In this document: piece after piece, positions 10,626 through 22,100 of the stretch
Layout of the letters: each line of letters opens with the position of its first letter
Position numbering within the stretch: the first letter of the stretch is position 1
Assembly (NCBI GenBank): GCA_028826165.1
Contig: JAPDFW010000089.1
Span: 124,001 to 188,000, forward strand
Reading direction: 5' to 3'
Length of the DNA stretch: 64,000 bases
From: Anaeramoeba ignava
Taxonomy: Eukaryota > Metamonada > Anaeramoebidae
Position numbers and translations under genes: made by a program
Notes under the pieces: model-generated
Seen by the model: the letters and a program-made list of their open reading frames with translations, nothing else
Told to the model about the DNA's origin: nothing
Database searches by the model: none

Positions 10626-12999
10626 TTGGATTTATTTCCCAAATCATTTGAAATCCAATTTTTCCAAATTTCAATAAAACTATGAATATCATTAACAAAA
10701 AGATCACGTTCTTCTTTTGATATTGCTTTAAAAGTAAGTTTTTCTTTTCTTTTATCTTTTAATTTAAACTCGATTGTAAACAGATCATTGCTTTCCATAA
10801 AACGTTGAGCTTGAGTTCGAAAAGTGTGGAGAGAAAGTTGGTGAATTTGATTAAGAGCTCTTTTGATTATCAAATTACTATCCTTTTGAGTATTAGGATT
10901 TTTTTTCTTAATTTTTGATTTGGAATTCGTGGTAATTTTTTCAATTTCAAGGCTTGGATTCTTGTTTGTATTTATTTCTTGATTTATAATATTGTTTCTA
11001 TTTATAAATTCGTTTCTTTTTGCTGTTTTATCAATTATATCCATTTCATATTCAACATCAACTCTAACCAAATCAGAAAATGGTACAAAATAGCGTGCAT
11101 TTAAATTTTTTGGTATTTGTTCTCCATTTTTTTGAACACTTTCTCTTCCTGATTTTGTGCTGTTTGATGTGCAAAAAAGGATTGAATCATTAAACACATA
11201 AATTTGATAAAATTTTCTTTTTTCCTTTTGATTGACTAGTTCAAAATTTTGGACCAACATAAATCTTCTTGCTGGTTCAACTAATTGTAAATCAATTGCT
11301 TTTTTTGAGTGTTTTGTTAATATTTTATTGATTTTTTTAAGCATTCCCTGACTCTCAAATATCCTTTTAGTTTCGTTTACTTTTTCGGTTACTTTCTTCA
11401 TTTCTTTAAGAGCAATTTGTGTTTGTTCGAAATCTGGATGTTCAAGTGGAGTGTATTTAAGAAGTTGTTCAAGAAGAAGAACCTGAAGAAATTGATATTT
11501 TAAATATTTTAAATATTTATATTAATATTTATATTTATTACATATAAAGGTAATCTTTGAACTGGCATAATTAATATTGATTCAAACTCAAGATTTTGAC
11601 ATTTTTCATTTTCTGTATTTCGAGCTAAATATTCACTAAATTTTTTATTCTTTTTACGTAGAGTTCTTGTTGTTTTAGTAGAAACATCAAAATTATTCAC
11701 ATAACTTGAATAAATAGCAAAAAATTTAACCTAAAAATAAATATTCCAAAATAAATATTTCAAAATATTTCAAAATATTTAAAATATTTAAAATATTTAA
11801 AATATAAACCATTCCATTAATTATTTTCCCAAAACAAGAATTTGTATTCCAATTTTGAACAACTGATTTAATATTTTGTTTAAGTCTCTTATTATATGAA
11901 TAAATAATATCAATTCCATCAAAAATTTGTTTTCTTTGATCTGGAGTAATTATTCCTTTTTCTACCATTGGATTCATAAATTGCTAAATAAAACAAAATC
12001 AAGATAAAAAAGATTAAAAAGATTAAAAAGATTAAAAAGATTAAAAAGATTAAAAAGATTAAAAAGATTAAAAAGATTAAAAAGATTAAAAAGATTAAAA
12101 AGATTGAAAAAGATTAAAAAGATTGAAGGATCCAAACATAAACTAAAAATTTGAGAAATTTAACATAACTTTTCTCAGTTTCGAGAAATTCTTCTGCAAC
12201 AGATTTTCTTTTAATTTCTTTTTTATAATTGCTTTTTATCAAAGTATAACGAATGTGATGTTGAAAAATAGGGATGAATTCTTCAACTATTAAAAATTAA
12301 TTTAAAAATTAATTTGAAAATTAATTTAAAAATCAAAATAAAAGATTTACTTTGTGTTAAATCAACTTCAACTGGTATTTCTACTTCAATTTCCACTTCA
12401 TCTTCATTTTCATCTTCATTTTCATCTTCATTTTCATCTTCATTTTCAATTTTATTTTCAATTTGATTTTTATTTTCAATTTGATTTTCATTTTGATTTT
12501 CATTTTGATTTTTATTTTCAATTTTATTTTGATTTTGATTTTCATTTTGATTTTCATTTTCATTTTGATTTTCATTTTTATTTTCAATTTCATTTTGATT
12601 TTGATTTTTATTTTCATTTTCATTTTCATTTTCAATTTTATTTTGATTTTCAATTTGATTTTTATTTTCAATTTCAATTTGATTTTTATTTTCATTTTGG
12701 TTTTGATTTTGATTTTTATTTTCAATTTTATTTTGATTTTCATTTTGATTTTCATTTTGATTTTTATTTTGTATTTCGTTAGTAAACATAAGAAACTCAT
12801 TAAAGTCCAATATTTCTTTGAAATCTTTTTCATTTAAAATTGTTTTTTTGTTTCCATTTTGATTTTCCTTTTTTATTATTAATTTTTTTGAATAAAATTT
12901 CTCAATTTGTATTTTTCTTAATTTTTGTTTAGGTCGAGTTTCTTTTTCAATTTTTCTAAAACTTCTTTGTTGATTTAAAATAATTTCATCATTTCCCAT
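10610..12999 (-). CDS. RhoGEF with DH-PH domains and an Asn/Gln-rich insert
   Basis: Five exons (12999-12351, 12286-12144, 11983-11810, 11730-11542, 11482-10610) join in phase to 675 residues. The Dbl-homology domain begins at about 230 (EEFLETEKSYVKFLKFL), continues with the conserved IMPVQRLPLY core split by intron 4, and ends LLEQLLKYTPLEHPDF. A PH domain follows (RRFMLVQNFELVN, YQIYVFNDSILFC, and a final helix ending FIEIWKNW). Such proteins load GTP onto Rho-family GTPases at membranes. Residues about 85-200 are a low-complexity run of NQNEN/NKIEN followed by Glu/Asp, encoded by a hexamer microsatellite. The start MGND could be N-myristoylated. The last residues are shared with the downstream minisatellite. 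Confidence 0.88.
12000..12127. repeat. 10-bp tandem repeat in RhoGEF intron 2
   Basis: About eleven nearly perfect copies of the decamer AAAAAGATTA fill most of the 157-bp intron between exons 2 and 3. The purity suggests a recent expansion. Confidence 0.9.
12385..12775. repeat. Coding hexamer repeat (Asn/Gln/Glu/Lys run) in RhoGEF
   Basis: Read on the minus strand, units such as AATCAA, AATGAA and AAAATT encode the NQNENQNKIEN run, followed by GAAGATGAAAAT units encoding EDEN. The reading frame is kept over about 390 bases although the unit count must vary. Confidence 0.85.
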
Positions 13000-13205
13000 T
13001 TGAAGAAAAGAAAAAAGAAAAAAGAAAAAAATGGAAAAAAATAATTTAAAAAAAATAATTTGGAAAGAAAAAACTTTTTTAATTTTATTTTGGAAAGGAA
13101 AATCAAATTAAATCAAATCAAATTAAATTGAATTGAATTGAATTGAATTGAAAAAAGAAAATCGAAAATCAAAATCAATTTGAAAACGAAAAAGAAGTTA
13201 AATGT

Positions 13206-16200
13206 TTATTTCCGTAAATTATTTCTTATTGCGATTCCAGCAGAAACTAAAATAGTAGCACCAATTGTATAATTAATTATTTTTTCAAAATTTGATTCTT
13301 GAAAAGAACGATTACGAATATATCCTTCGATAATTTCACGTAAATTAGCTTCTATCTTGTTCTTTTGTTCGAAACTCTCAAGGTTTTCAATAACTCTTTT
13401 TTCGGTATCAATTTTAGTATGAATAATTCCAAGTGCAATTGCTTTCATTTCCATTTGGGTTATTGTAATAGTTTGATAAAGTTGACCAGCAGAAATAACC
13501 TATTTATTTATTTAAAAAAATATTTTGATATTGGATTTAAAATTAAATATTTAAAATTAAATTGAATTAAATTGAATATTAAATATTTAAAATAATTGAA
13601 TATTAAATTGAATATTAAATTGAATTAAATATTTAAAATAATTGAATATGGATTGAATATTAAATTGAATATTGAATTGAATATTAAATTGAATATTGAA
13701 TTGAATATTAAATTTAAATTCAAAATTAAAAATTAAAAATTGTATAAATATTGAATATTGAATTGAATTAAATATTTAAAATAAAAATTACATCAGCTCC
13801 ACATAAATTTTTGGCAGGAGTAGCCAAAGCAACTGAACTATAAATAGGATCAACTGAAATCATTGCATTAACTTCTTTAACAGGTATTTTGAGTTTCTAA
13901 GAAAAGAAGAAAGAAAATAAAAAAGAAAATAAAAAAGAAAATAAAAAAATACATTCATAATTTCGATCATTGATTTGTTAGAATAAGTAGTAGTCATATC
14001 ACAGAACATTGGACCCCATTTCTCATCATGAAGACCACGAATTGGAGAGATTCCAGAAAAATTCGTATGATCTTTAACAAGAACAAAATCTCCAATTTGG
14101 AGCTCAGGATTAACAGAGCACAACTCGCACAATAAGAACAAGGATTTAACAGAAAAAAGATGAGCTAAACGAAGCACAATCACGACATCATGAATGGAGG
14201 TTTTGGAATGGGGTTCGTTCGATCCAGGATAAATGAGCATAACGCCGACATTTAAAAATTCTCCAAAAACAACAAATCCGTTATTGTCATCATGAAAATC
14301 ATCTTCCAATTTATAATCAGGCGAAACAAGATTCGCGATTTCCGATAAAGGAATAGTTTTGGTTCTTTTGAAGTTTTTAAGTGTTAAAACATTCTTGAAT
14401 TCTTCAACACCGTTTTCAATCAAGATTGCCAGTTCAATTTTTAGTCCGTTAAGTAATTTGCTTAATGTTGATTTAATTTTCTCAACATGTCCATAAACAC
14501 CTTGATCGTAAATTGGTTCTGGTGGAAATTCAGTTGCCAAAAGTGATTTTTTTGCTTCTTTTTTGGGCGTTTTTTCTTGGTTATCCAAAGGAATCTGTGT
14601 TTTTTGCTCCACAAAACTTTGTTTTTCTGGTAAATTTGTTTCTACTTGAGAATCAATCATGTCAATCAAGCATTTCATGAATTTCGAGGCTGATTTATGG
14701 GCATTTTGCGAAATGAGTTTCTCAGTCACAATCTTTATATCCTTTTGGTAATAAACAACATTCGCAATTCCGAGAAATTTGACATCAAAATTTCTTGCTG
14801 TTAAAAACCCGTCAAGAGATTCCATTCCAAAAGCATCGACACCAGAAACGCTCTGAAATTTGAATCCGTTGTTAGTGAGATACATTGGAGTCATGCCTGT
14901 TGAAAAGACGCCGCGAAAGATATTGAGTTTGTCATTATTGGCAATTTTTTCGAATTGCGATTTCAAGTCGTTATTCAAAACAAACGCAGTTTTCTTCACT
15001 TTTTGGTTGATTTCGTTGTCGTTGCATTGAATCCCAGTTAAATGATAGTTAACAATATCGTCAATGATCATAACGTCCTTTTGTTCTTGATTTTCGTTTT
15101 GATTAATTCCTGAAGCAATAAAAGTTTGGATCATGAAATTGACTCCCAATTCACGGAATAAAAGAACAAGAAACGACAGTTCTCCTTCATAAAAGCCTCT
15201 GAAATCCTTCGAGAAAACAAGACATCCTGGAACTCGATTTTTTCTTGTGTGTCCAAAAAATAAGTGTGCAAAATGAGCTGATGGACTAATAATTGGCATA
15301 AACGGAATTTTTTTCAATGAAATTGTTTGTTGGATTGAAAAGTGCGATTCAATGTTTTCCATCTCGTGATAACATGAAACAAACAAGCATACTTTTGGCA
15401 ATGCTAATATTTTTTTCCGAATGTAATCTCCTGCTTCGCGGATATGCTCGTATTTTGGTGGAGGTGGTTTGTAGTAAGGAGGAATGTAAATGTTTTCGTA
15501 TTTCATGTCTAGTTTTTTTTCCTCAAATTTTTCCTTTTCTTGTTCTAAAAATGTTATTCTCGATACAAATTCCTTAACAAATTTGCACATTCTTGGTCCG
15601 GAAGTTTCAATTTGTTCTGTAATATCTTCATGTTTTAATTTCTTTTTAGAAATACCAGCTGCAATATTAGAAATATGTGAGAATCCAAAAACCTATTTTT
15701 AAATTTAAAATAAATATTAAAATTAAATATTAAAAATAAATATTAAAATATTTAAAAATAAATATTAAAATATTAAAATTAAATATTAAAAATAAATATT
15801 AAAATAAATATTGAAATAAAATATTCAAATATTTAAATTAAATATTAAATTAAATATTTAAATCAATATTTAAAATATTTAAAATCTTTAAAATCAATAT
15901 TTGCCTCCATTCCAAGTTTTTTTGCTGCAAGAACTTCAACTATTGTTGACATACCAAATGCTGTTGCACCACCTCTTATTCCAGATTGGACTTCTTCAGC
16001 AGTTTCAAAAGCTGGACCAGGAGAAAGAAGATATGTACCTAAAAGGAAATAAAACAAAATTTTTTAATTTAAAAGAAAATAAAACAAATTTTTAATTAAA
16101 AAAAAATTAACCTTCAAACAAAGGGAATATTCAAATCTTTTGAAACACCTCGTGCAATATTAAGTAAACGTGATGAATAAACATCTGATAAATTTGGGAG

Positions 16201-18297
16201 TTCTTCACCCAAAATTGGATCAATAAATGAATCAGTGAGTAAGTTTGTTTTACTTGGAAAAATATGGTCAGTAATTGCCATTATTGAACCTGGTTCCATT
16301 CCTTCTCCACATCCTCCAGCTGCATTCGTGATAATTAATATTTTGCATCCACATAATCCAAGTAAACGAATCCCATATGTTAATTCATGATCCGAATATC
16401 CCTCATATTCATGAACTCGACCTGATAAGCAAAGAACCTTTTTTTTTAGAAAATTTAATTATAAATATAATTATAAATTTAATTATAAATTTAATTATAA
16501 ATTTGATTATAAATTTAATTACAAATATAATTATAAATATAATTATAAATTTAATTATAAATATAATTATAAATATAATTATAAATTTAATTATAAATAT
16601 AATTATAAATTTAATTATCAATTTAATTATAAATATAATTATAAATTTAATTATAAATATAATTATAAATTTAATTATCAATTTAATTATCAATTTGATT
16701 ATAAATTTAATTATAAATTTAATTATAAATTTAATTATAAATATAATTATAAATTTAATTATAGATATAATTATAAATTTAATTATAAATTTAATTATAG
16801 ATTTAATTATAAATATAATTATAAATTTAGTTATAAATTTAATTATAAATTTATTTATAAATTTAATTATAAATATAATTATAAATTTAATTATAAATTT
16901 AATTATAAATTTAATTATAAATTTAATTATAAATATAATTACAAATATAATTATAAATATAATTATAAATTTATTTATAGATATAATTATCAATTTAATT
17001 ATAAATATAATTATAAATTTGATTATAAATATAATTATAAATTTAATTATAAATATAATTACAAATATAATTATAAATATAATTATAAATATAATTATAA
17101 ATTTAATTATAAATATAATTATAAATTTAATTATAAATTTGATTATAAATTTAATTATAAATTTAATTATAAATTTAATTATAAATTTAATTATAAATTT
17201 AATTATAAATTTAATTATAAATTCAATTATAAATTCAATTATAAAATTAATTATAAATATAATTATAAATTTAATTATAAATTTAATTATAAATTTAATT
17301 ATAAATTTGATTATAATTTTAATTATCAATTTAATTATAAATATAATTATAAATATAATTATAAATATAATTATAAATATAATTATAAATTTAATTATAA
17401 ATATGATTATAAATTTAATTATAAATTTAATTATAAATTTAATTATCAATTTAATTATAAATTTATTTATAAATTTAATTATAAATTTAATTATAAATAT
17501 AATTATAAATTTAATTATAAATTTAATTATAAATATAATTATCAATTTAATTATAGATATAATTATAAATTTATTTATAAATTTAATTATAAATTTAATT
17601 ATAAATTTGATTATAAAAATTTAATTATAAATTTAATTATAAATATAATTATAAATATAATTATAAATATAATTATAAATTTAATTATAAATTTAATTAT
17701 AAATTTAATTATAAATATGATTATAAATTTAATTATAAATTTAATTATAAATTTAATTATCAATTTAATTATAAATTTAATTATAAATATAATTATAAAT
17801 TTAATTATAAATTTAATTATAGATATAATTATAAATTTATTTATAAGTTTAATTATCAATATAATTATAAATTTAATTATAAATTTAATTATAAATTTAA
17901 TTATAAATTTAATTATAAATTTAATTATAAATTTAATTATAAATTTATTTATAGATATAATTATAAATTTATTTATAAATTTAATTATAATTTTAATTAT
18001 CAATTTGGGTATCTGTTTTTTTGTTTTTGATCAGTTTAAAAAAACAACTAAACTTACATTTTTTCCTTTAAGTTTCCCACCAATTAAACAACCTTTATGA
18101 GAAGAAACTGACGTTTGAGGCATTCCAGGAATTTCTGAATAAGGAATTTCTTTTACGTTTTCGATAGTATCGGCAAGACTTCCTAAACCTGAACCTAAAA
18201 CCATTCCAATATCTCCTTCACCAATTCTTTCTTTAATAATATTAACGGCAGAAAGAAGTTTTTGATTATATTCTGAGATTTTTATTCTTTCAATCAT
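13206..18297 (-). CDS. Three-domain purine nucleoside phosphorylase fusion with C-terminal membrane anchor
   Basis: Six exons: 18297-18058, 16437-16112, 16038-15905, 15692-13953, 13896-13792 and 13499-13206, about 945 residues. Residues 1-285 are a full PNP domain with the family's catalytic set: GSGLGS phosphate loop, SSHKG histidine, GRVHEYEGY,  NAAGG, PAFET, FGMST, the SN pair and KHED. PNP splits purine nucleosides with phosphate. One exon then runs unbroken into a second PNP-like domain (about 296-585) and a third (about 620-900). Both keep the fold's landmarks but lose the phosphate loop and most catalytic residues, so they are probably pseudoenzymes. The last 25 residues hold a hydrophobic segment (YTIGATILVSAGIAI) followed by a basic end, typical of a tail anchor. 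Exon 2 has one surplus base at 16114-16118 (GTT TGA A where FVEG is expected). Intron 3 is GC-AG. Confidence 0.85.
15693..15904 (-). other. GC-AG intron 3 of the PNP fusion gene
   Basis: The exon ends GGA ATG GAG and the next exon starts GTT TTT GGA, giving the family-expected GMEVFGF. No GT is present at this junction. The only in-phase border is GAG|GCAAAT, a GC-AG intron of 212 bases filled with AAATATT and ATTAAA units. Confidence 0.7.
16450..18005. repeat. 12-bp satellite (AATTATAAATTT type) in PNP intron 1
   Basis: About 130 copies of a 12-bp unit, AATTATAAATTT or AATTATAAATAT, with sparse single-base variants fill this 1.6-kb intron. The unit is a multiple of three and lacks stops in several frames, producing artificial Ile/Asn/Leu and Ile/Lys/Phe frames of up to 415 codons on both strands. 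Confidence 0.95.
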
Positions 18298-18319
18298 TTT
18301 TTATTAAATGAAAAATGAA

Positions 18320-19045
18320 AAATGAAAAAAGGAAATTTAAAAATTTAATCAAAATTAAATCAAAATTTAATCAAAATTTAACCAATATTAAATCAAAATT
18401 TAATCAAAATTAAATCAAAATTAAATTAAAATTAAATCAAAATTAAATCAAAATTAAATCAAAATTTAATCAAAATTTAATCAAAATTTAATCAAAATTT
18501 AATCAAAATTTAATCAAAATTTAATCAAAATTTAATCAAAATTTAATCAAAATTTAATCAAAATTTAATCAAAATTTAATCAAAATTTAATCAAAATTTA
18601 ATCAAAATTTAATCAAAATTAAATCAAAATTTAATTAAAATTTAATCAAAATTTAATCAAAATTTAACCAAAATTAAATCAAAATTTAATCAAAATTAAA
18701 TCAAAATTAAATAAAAATTTAATCAAAATTTAATCAAAATTTAATCAAAATTAAATCAAAATTTAACCAATATTAAATCAAAATTTAATCAAAATTTAAT
18801 CAAAATTTAATCAAAATTAAATCAAAATTTAATCAAAATTTAATCAAAATTAAATCAAAATTTAATCAATATTAAATAAAAATTAAATCAAAATTAAATC
18901 AAAATTTAATCAAAATTTAATCAAAATTAAATCAAAATTTAATCAAAATTTAATCAAAATTTAATCAAAATTTAATTAAAATTTAATCAAAATTTAATCA
19001 AAATTTAATCAAAATTTAATCAAAATTTAATCAAAATTAAATAAA
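18320..19045. repeat. 11-bp satellite (AAAATTTAATC) upstream of the PNP gene
   Basis: About 65 head-to-tail copies of AAAATTTAATC, or the one-base variant AAAATTAAATC, fill the spacer between the PNP start (18297, -) and the phosphoesterase start (19189, +). There are no unique spacers between units, so this is a satellite and not a CRISPR array. Both genes' promoters must lie in or beside it. Confidence 0.93.
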
Positions 19046-19188
19046 TTTTTAAATTAATTTTTAAATTAATTTTGGGTTAACGTGTCACTTTTTACCGATC
19101 CTTAATTTTTTAATCAATTTCTTTAAACTGAGAATTTCATTTTTTTCTTTTTGAATTTTTCAGTTTGAGTTTTTTTTTTTTTAAAATT

Positions 19189-22100
19189 ATGTTATCAATT
19201 TTTGGGATTTTCTCATTACCGTTCAGTATTTTTGTTTTAATTTTCTGTGCACATCATGGATTTCATTTTTTTGAATATGGGGGAATGGTTGTAACAATGA
19301 TTATATCACCATTAGAATACAATTTCCTATTTGAACCGATAGCAGAAAGCACTAAAAAAGTGTGGCAACCATCATATCTTTTTGAACCAAAAAACAACTC
19401 AACTGATTCATTATATATTACAATCATCCACTATTTTTATCTTTACTGCTATCTTGCAACTGCTATTCTCTGCTTTGGATTGTTTAAAAGATCTATCACT
19501 AGATGGCTTTGGCGCTGGCTTTTTGTTATTCCTTCTGGTTTCTTCTCTGCTTGCACTTGGGTCATGTTTATCCCAACTTTGCTTATAAGAATGTTCTTTA
19601 TTAGATCAGTTAGAAGTGGTATGTTCCCTTTTATTTTCTTTGCTCCTGCTGCTCTTTTTGGTTTGGTTGGTATTTTCCAAAGTTTATGGACTCGCCAATC
19701 AACTGTTCATCTTACTTTTGATCCTTCATCTTCTGAGTAAGAGAAGCATTTGCAACTTCATCAAAAATCAAATATAAATTAAATATAAATTAAATATAAA
19801 TTAAATATAAATCAAATTTAAATTAAATATAAATCAAATATAAATCAAATATAAATTAAATATATAAATTAAATATATAAATCAAATATAAATCAAATAT
19901 ATAAATTAAATTTAAATTAAATATAAATCAAATATAAATCAAATATAAATTAAATATATAAATTAAATATGAGAGATTCGAGGCACAAAAAAATAAATAA
20001 AAAAAAAAGCCTTTGAAAGCCTTTCATGCCCCAAAAATTATTCTATTCTCAATTAAATTTTTTTTTTCCTATAATTTTAATAAAAGATCTTATTTAAATT
20101 TTTTTTTTCCTATAATTTTAATAAAAGATCTTATTAAATTTTTTTTTCCTATAATTTTAATAAAAGATCTTATTTAATTTTTTTTTTCCTGAATTTGAAT
20201 TTAAAAGAAAAATTTTTGCTTGTTTTGATCCATTTTTCCTTTTCTTTTTTTTTTTGAAATGTCACTTTTTTTTGTTACTTTTTCAAACAAATTTGCGCTT
20301 TTTCAAGTTGAAAAAATAATCAATTTCAAAAATTTCCGGAAAGAAATTTCGTTCATCTTTTCTTTGAGGAATGAAATAAAATCATTCTACTATTTCTTTC
20401 TCCAAAAGAAAATTGAAATCAAAAATAATTCGAGTTTGGAAATCTTTGTTGGTTTGGTCAAGAAGAAACATGAGGATTTAGAAGTTTATGGAAATATTGG
20501 GGTTTTACACATAAATTATGAATCAAAGATTAAAAAAAACCTAAAAAAGGAAGTAAATGGAACAGTAAAGCAATTTATCCACAAGAATTCATTTCTTACT
20601 TTGAATGAGACCAATTTTTCTGTATATTGCTCAATATGCGATAAAGAACTCCAAGGAATCTCTAAATGGAAAATTCAAAGACATTGTAGGTCACAACATC
20701 ATCGCCTTCTTATTCCTTTGAATTTACAGCAACAGAAGAATGAAGGAAGATGCAACTTTGATTCAAAAGAATCAGCCTTACTTAGAATCCTAGAACATTT
20801 ACAAACGTTCTCAAACACAGATTTTTATTCCAGGAAAGAAATTCCAACTTATAGAACAGGCCTCTCTAAAAAAAGGATTTTCAAGCAAATATCTGATTCA
20901 TTACCCAATGTAGATTATAGAAAATTTTGCTTTTATTCGAGTCATTATTTCTGTTTGAAACACAATACACCAATTTTCTTCCAATGTGAAAAGTGTGCAA
21001 ATCCTAATCCTCAAAAAGTGGCGAATCACAGAAATAAAGTTCAAATGATGAGAAATTTCTTTAAAGATGAAGTACAAGATCCCACAAAACTAGTTATTAT
21101 TTTAGATTTCGGAGAGAACATACAAGAATATCGAGATGGGTGGAATACTCAAGAATTTTACATCAAAAATTCATGGGTTATCTTCAATATATGTTTAATT
21201 CAAGGAACTGAATTTGAATATTACGATTATATCTCAGAAGAGAAAAGCAAAGTAATGTTATAGAATTTAGAATTTAGAATTTACAAAAAAAACTTAAAAA
21301 AATCTTAATTTTGTTTTAGGATTCGGTATTTGTGATGGAATCTTTAGGAAAATTTGCACAAATTTTAGATCAAAAACAACGAAAAAAAAAACTAAATTCT
21401 TATGAAAGCATTTCAATTTTTAGTGACGGAGGATCTAGTCTCAAAAATAATTTGGTGATTCCAACAATAATTCAACTCTTCTCTTCTAATTTTAAGAAAA
21501 TTACCATTGGATATTTTCTCACAAATCATGGTAAAAATTACAGTGATGCCCATTTCGGCAATATTTCAAGAAATAGATCAAGCTTTGGGAATATAAGAAC
21601 AATTGAAGAGTTAGATAATTATCTGAAAACTCTGAAGAACACTTTTCCAACAATTATGTCAGTTGACCGTTCGATTAAATATTCCTACACACAAGGAATT
21701 CCATATCTGAAAAAAACTCATTTATTTTTTTATGATAAAGGTCATTTTGAAGCCTGGTTTAATCCCCAAAGAAGAGGACGTAAAAGAAGAATTCCAATAA
21801 TCAAGAAGATTCAAATTTATGATAAAGATTTAGCCAATCATAATTTTCAGATTCAAGATGTGAATGAAAAAAATCACTCAAAATTAATACAGCCAATATC
21901 TCAAAATCTTCCAATTTCAAGAAAGGAGAACGAAAAGGAGGTTGATAATCAACAAAAAGAAGAAAACCAAAAGCGACCATTTCTGAGCCAAAAAATTACA
22001 AAAAGCAAGAAAAGAAAAAATCAAATGATAGAAATTTATAACGAAAATCAACAAATTGAAAAGAAAAACAAATCTAACAAGATTCCTGAATTAGAAATTC

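Noticed and set aside
16377-17624. 415-codon Ile/Asn/Leu reading frame and its 378-codon reverse-strand partner
   Set aside because: Both are by-products of the 12-bp satellite in PNP intron 1; the array lies between exons that join in phase.
18320-19045. Possible CRISPR-like array
   Set aside because: Units are contiguous 11-mers without unique spacers, in eukaryotic DNA; it is a satellite.
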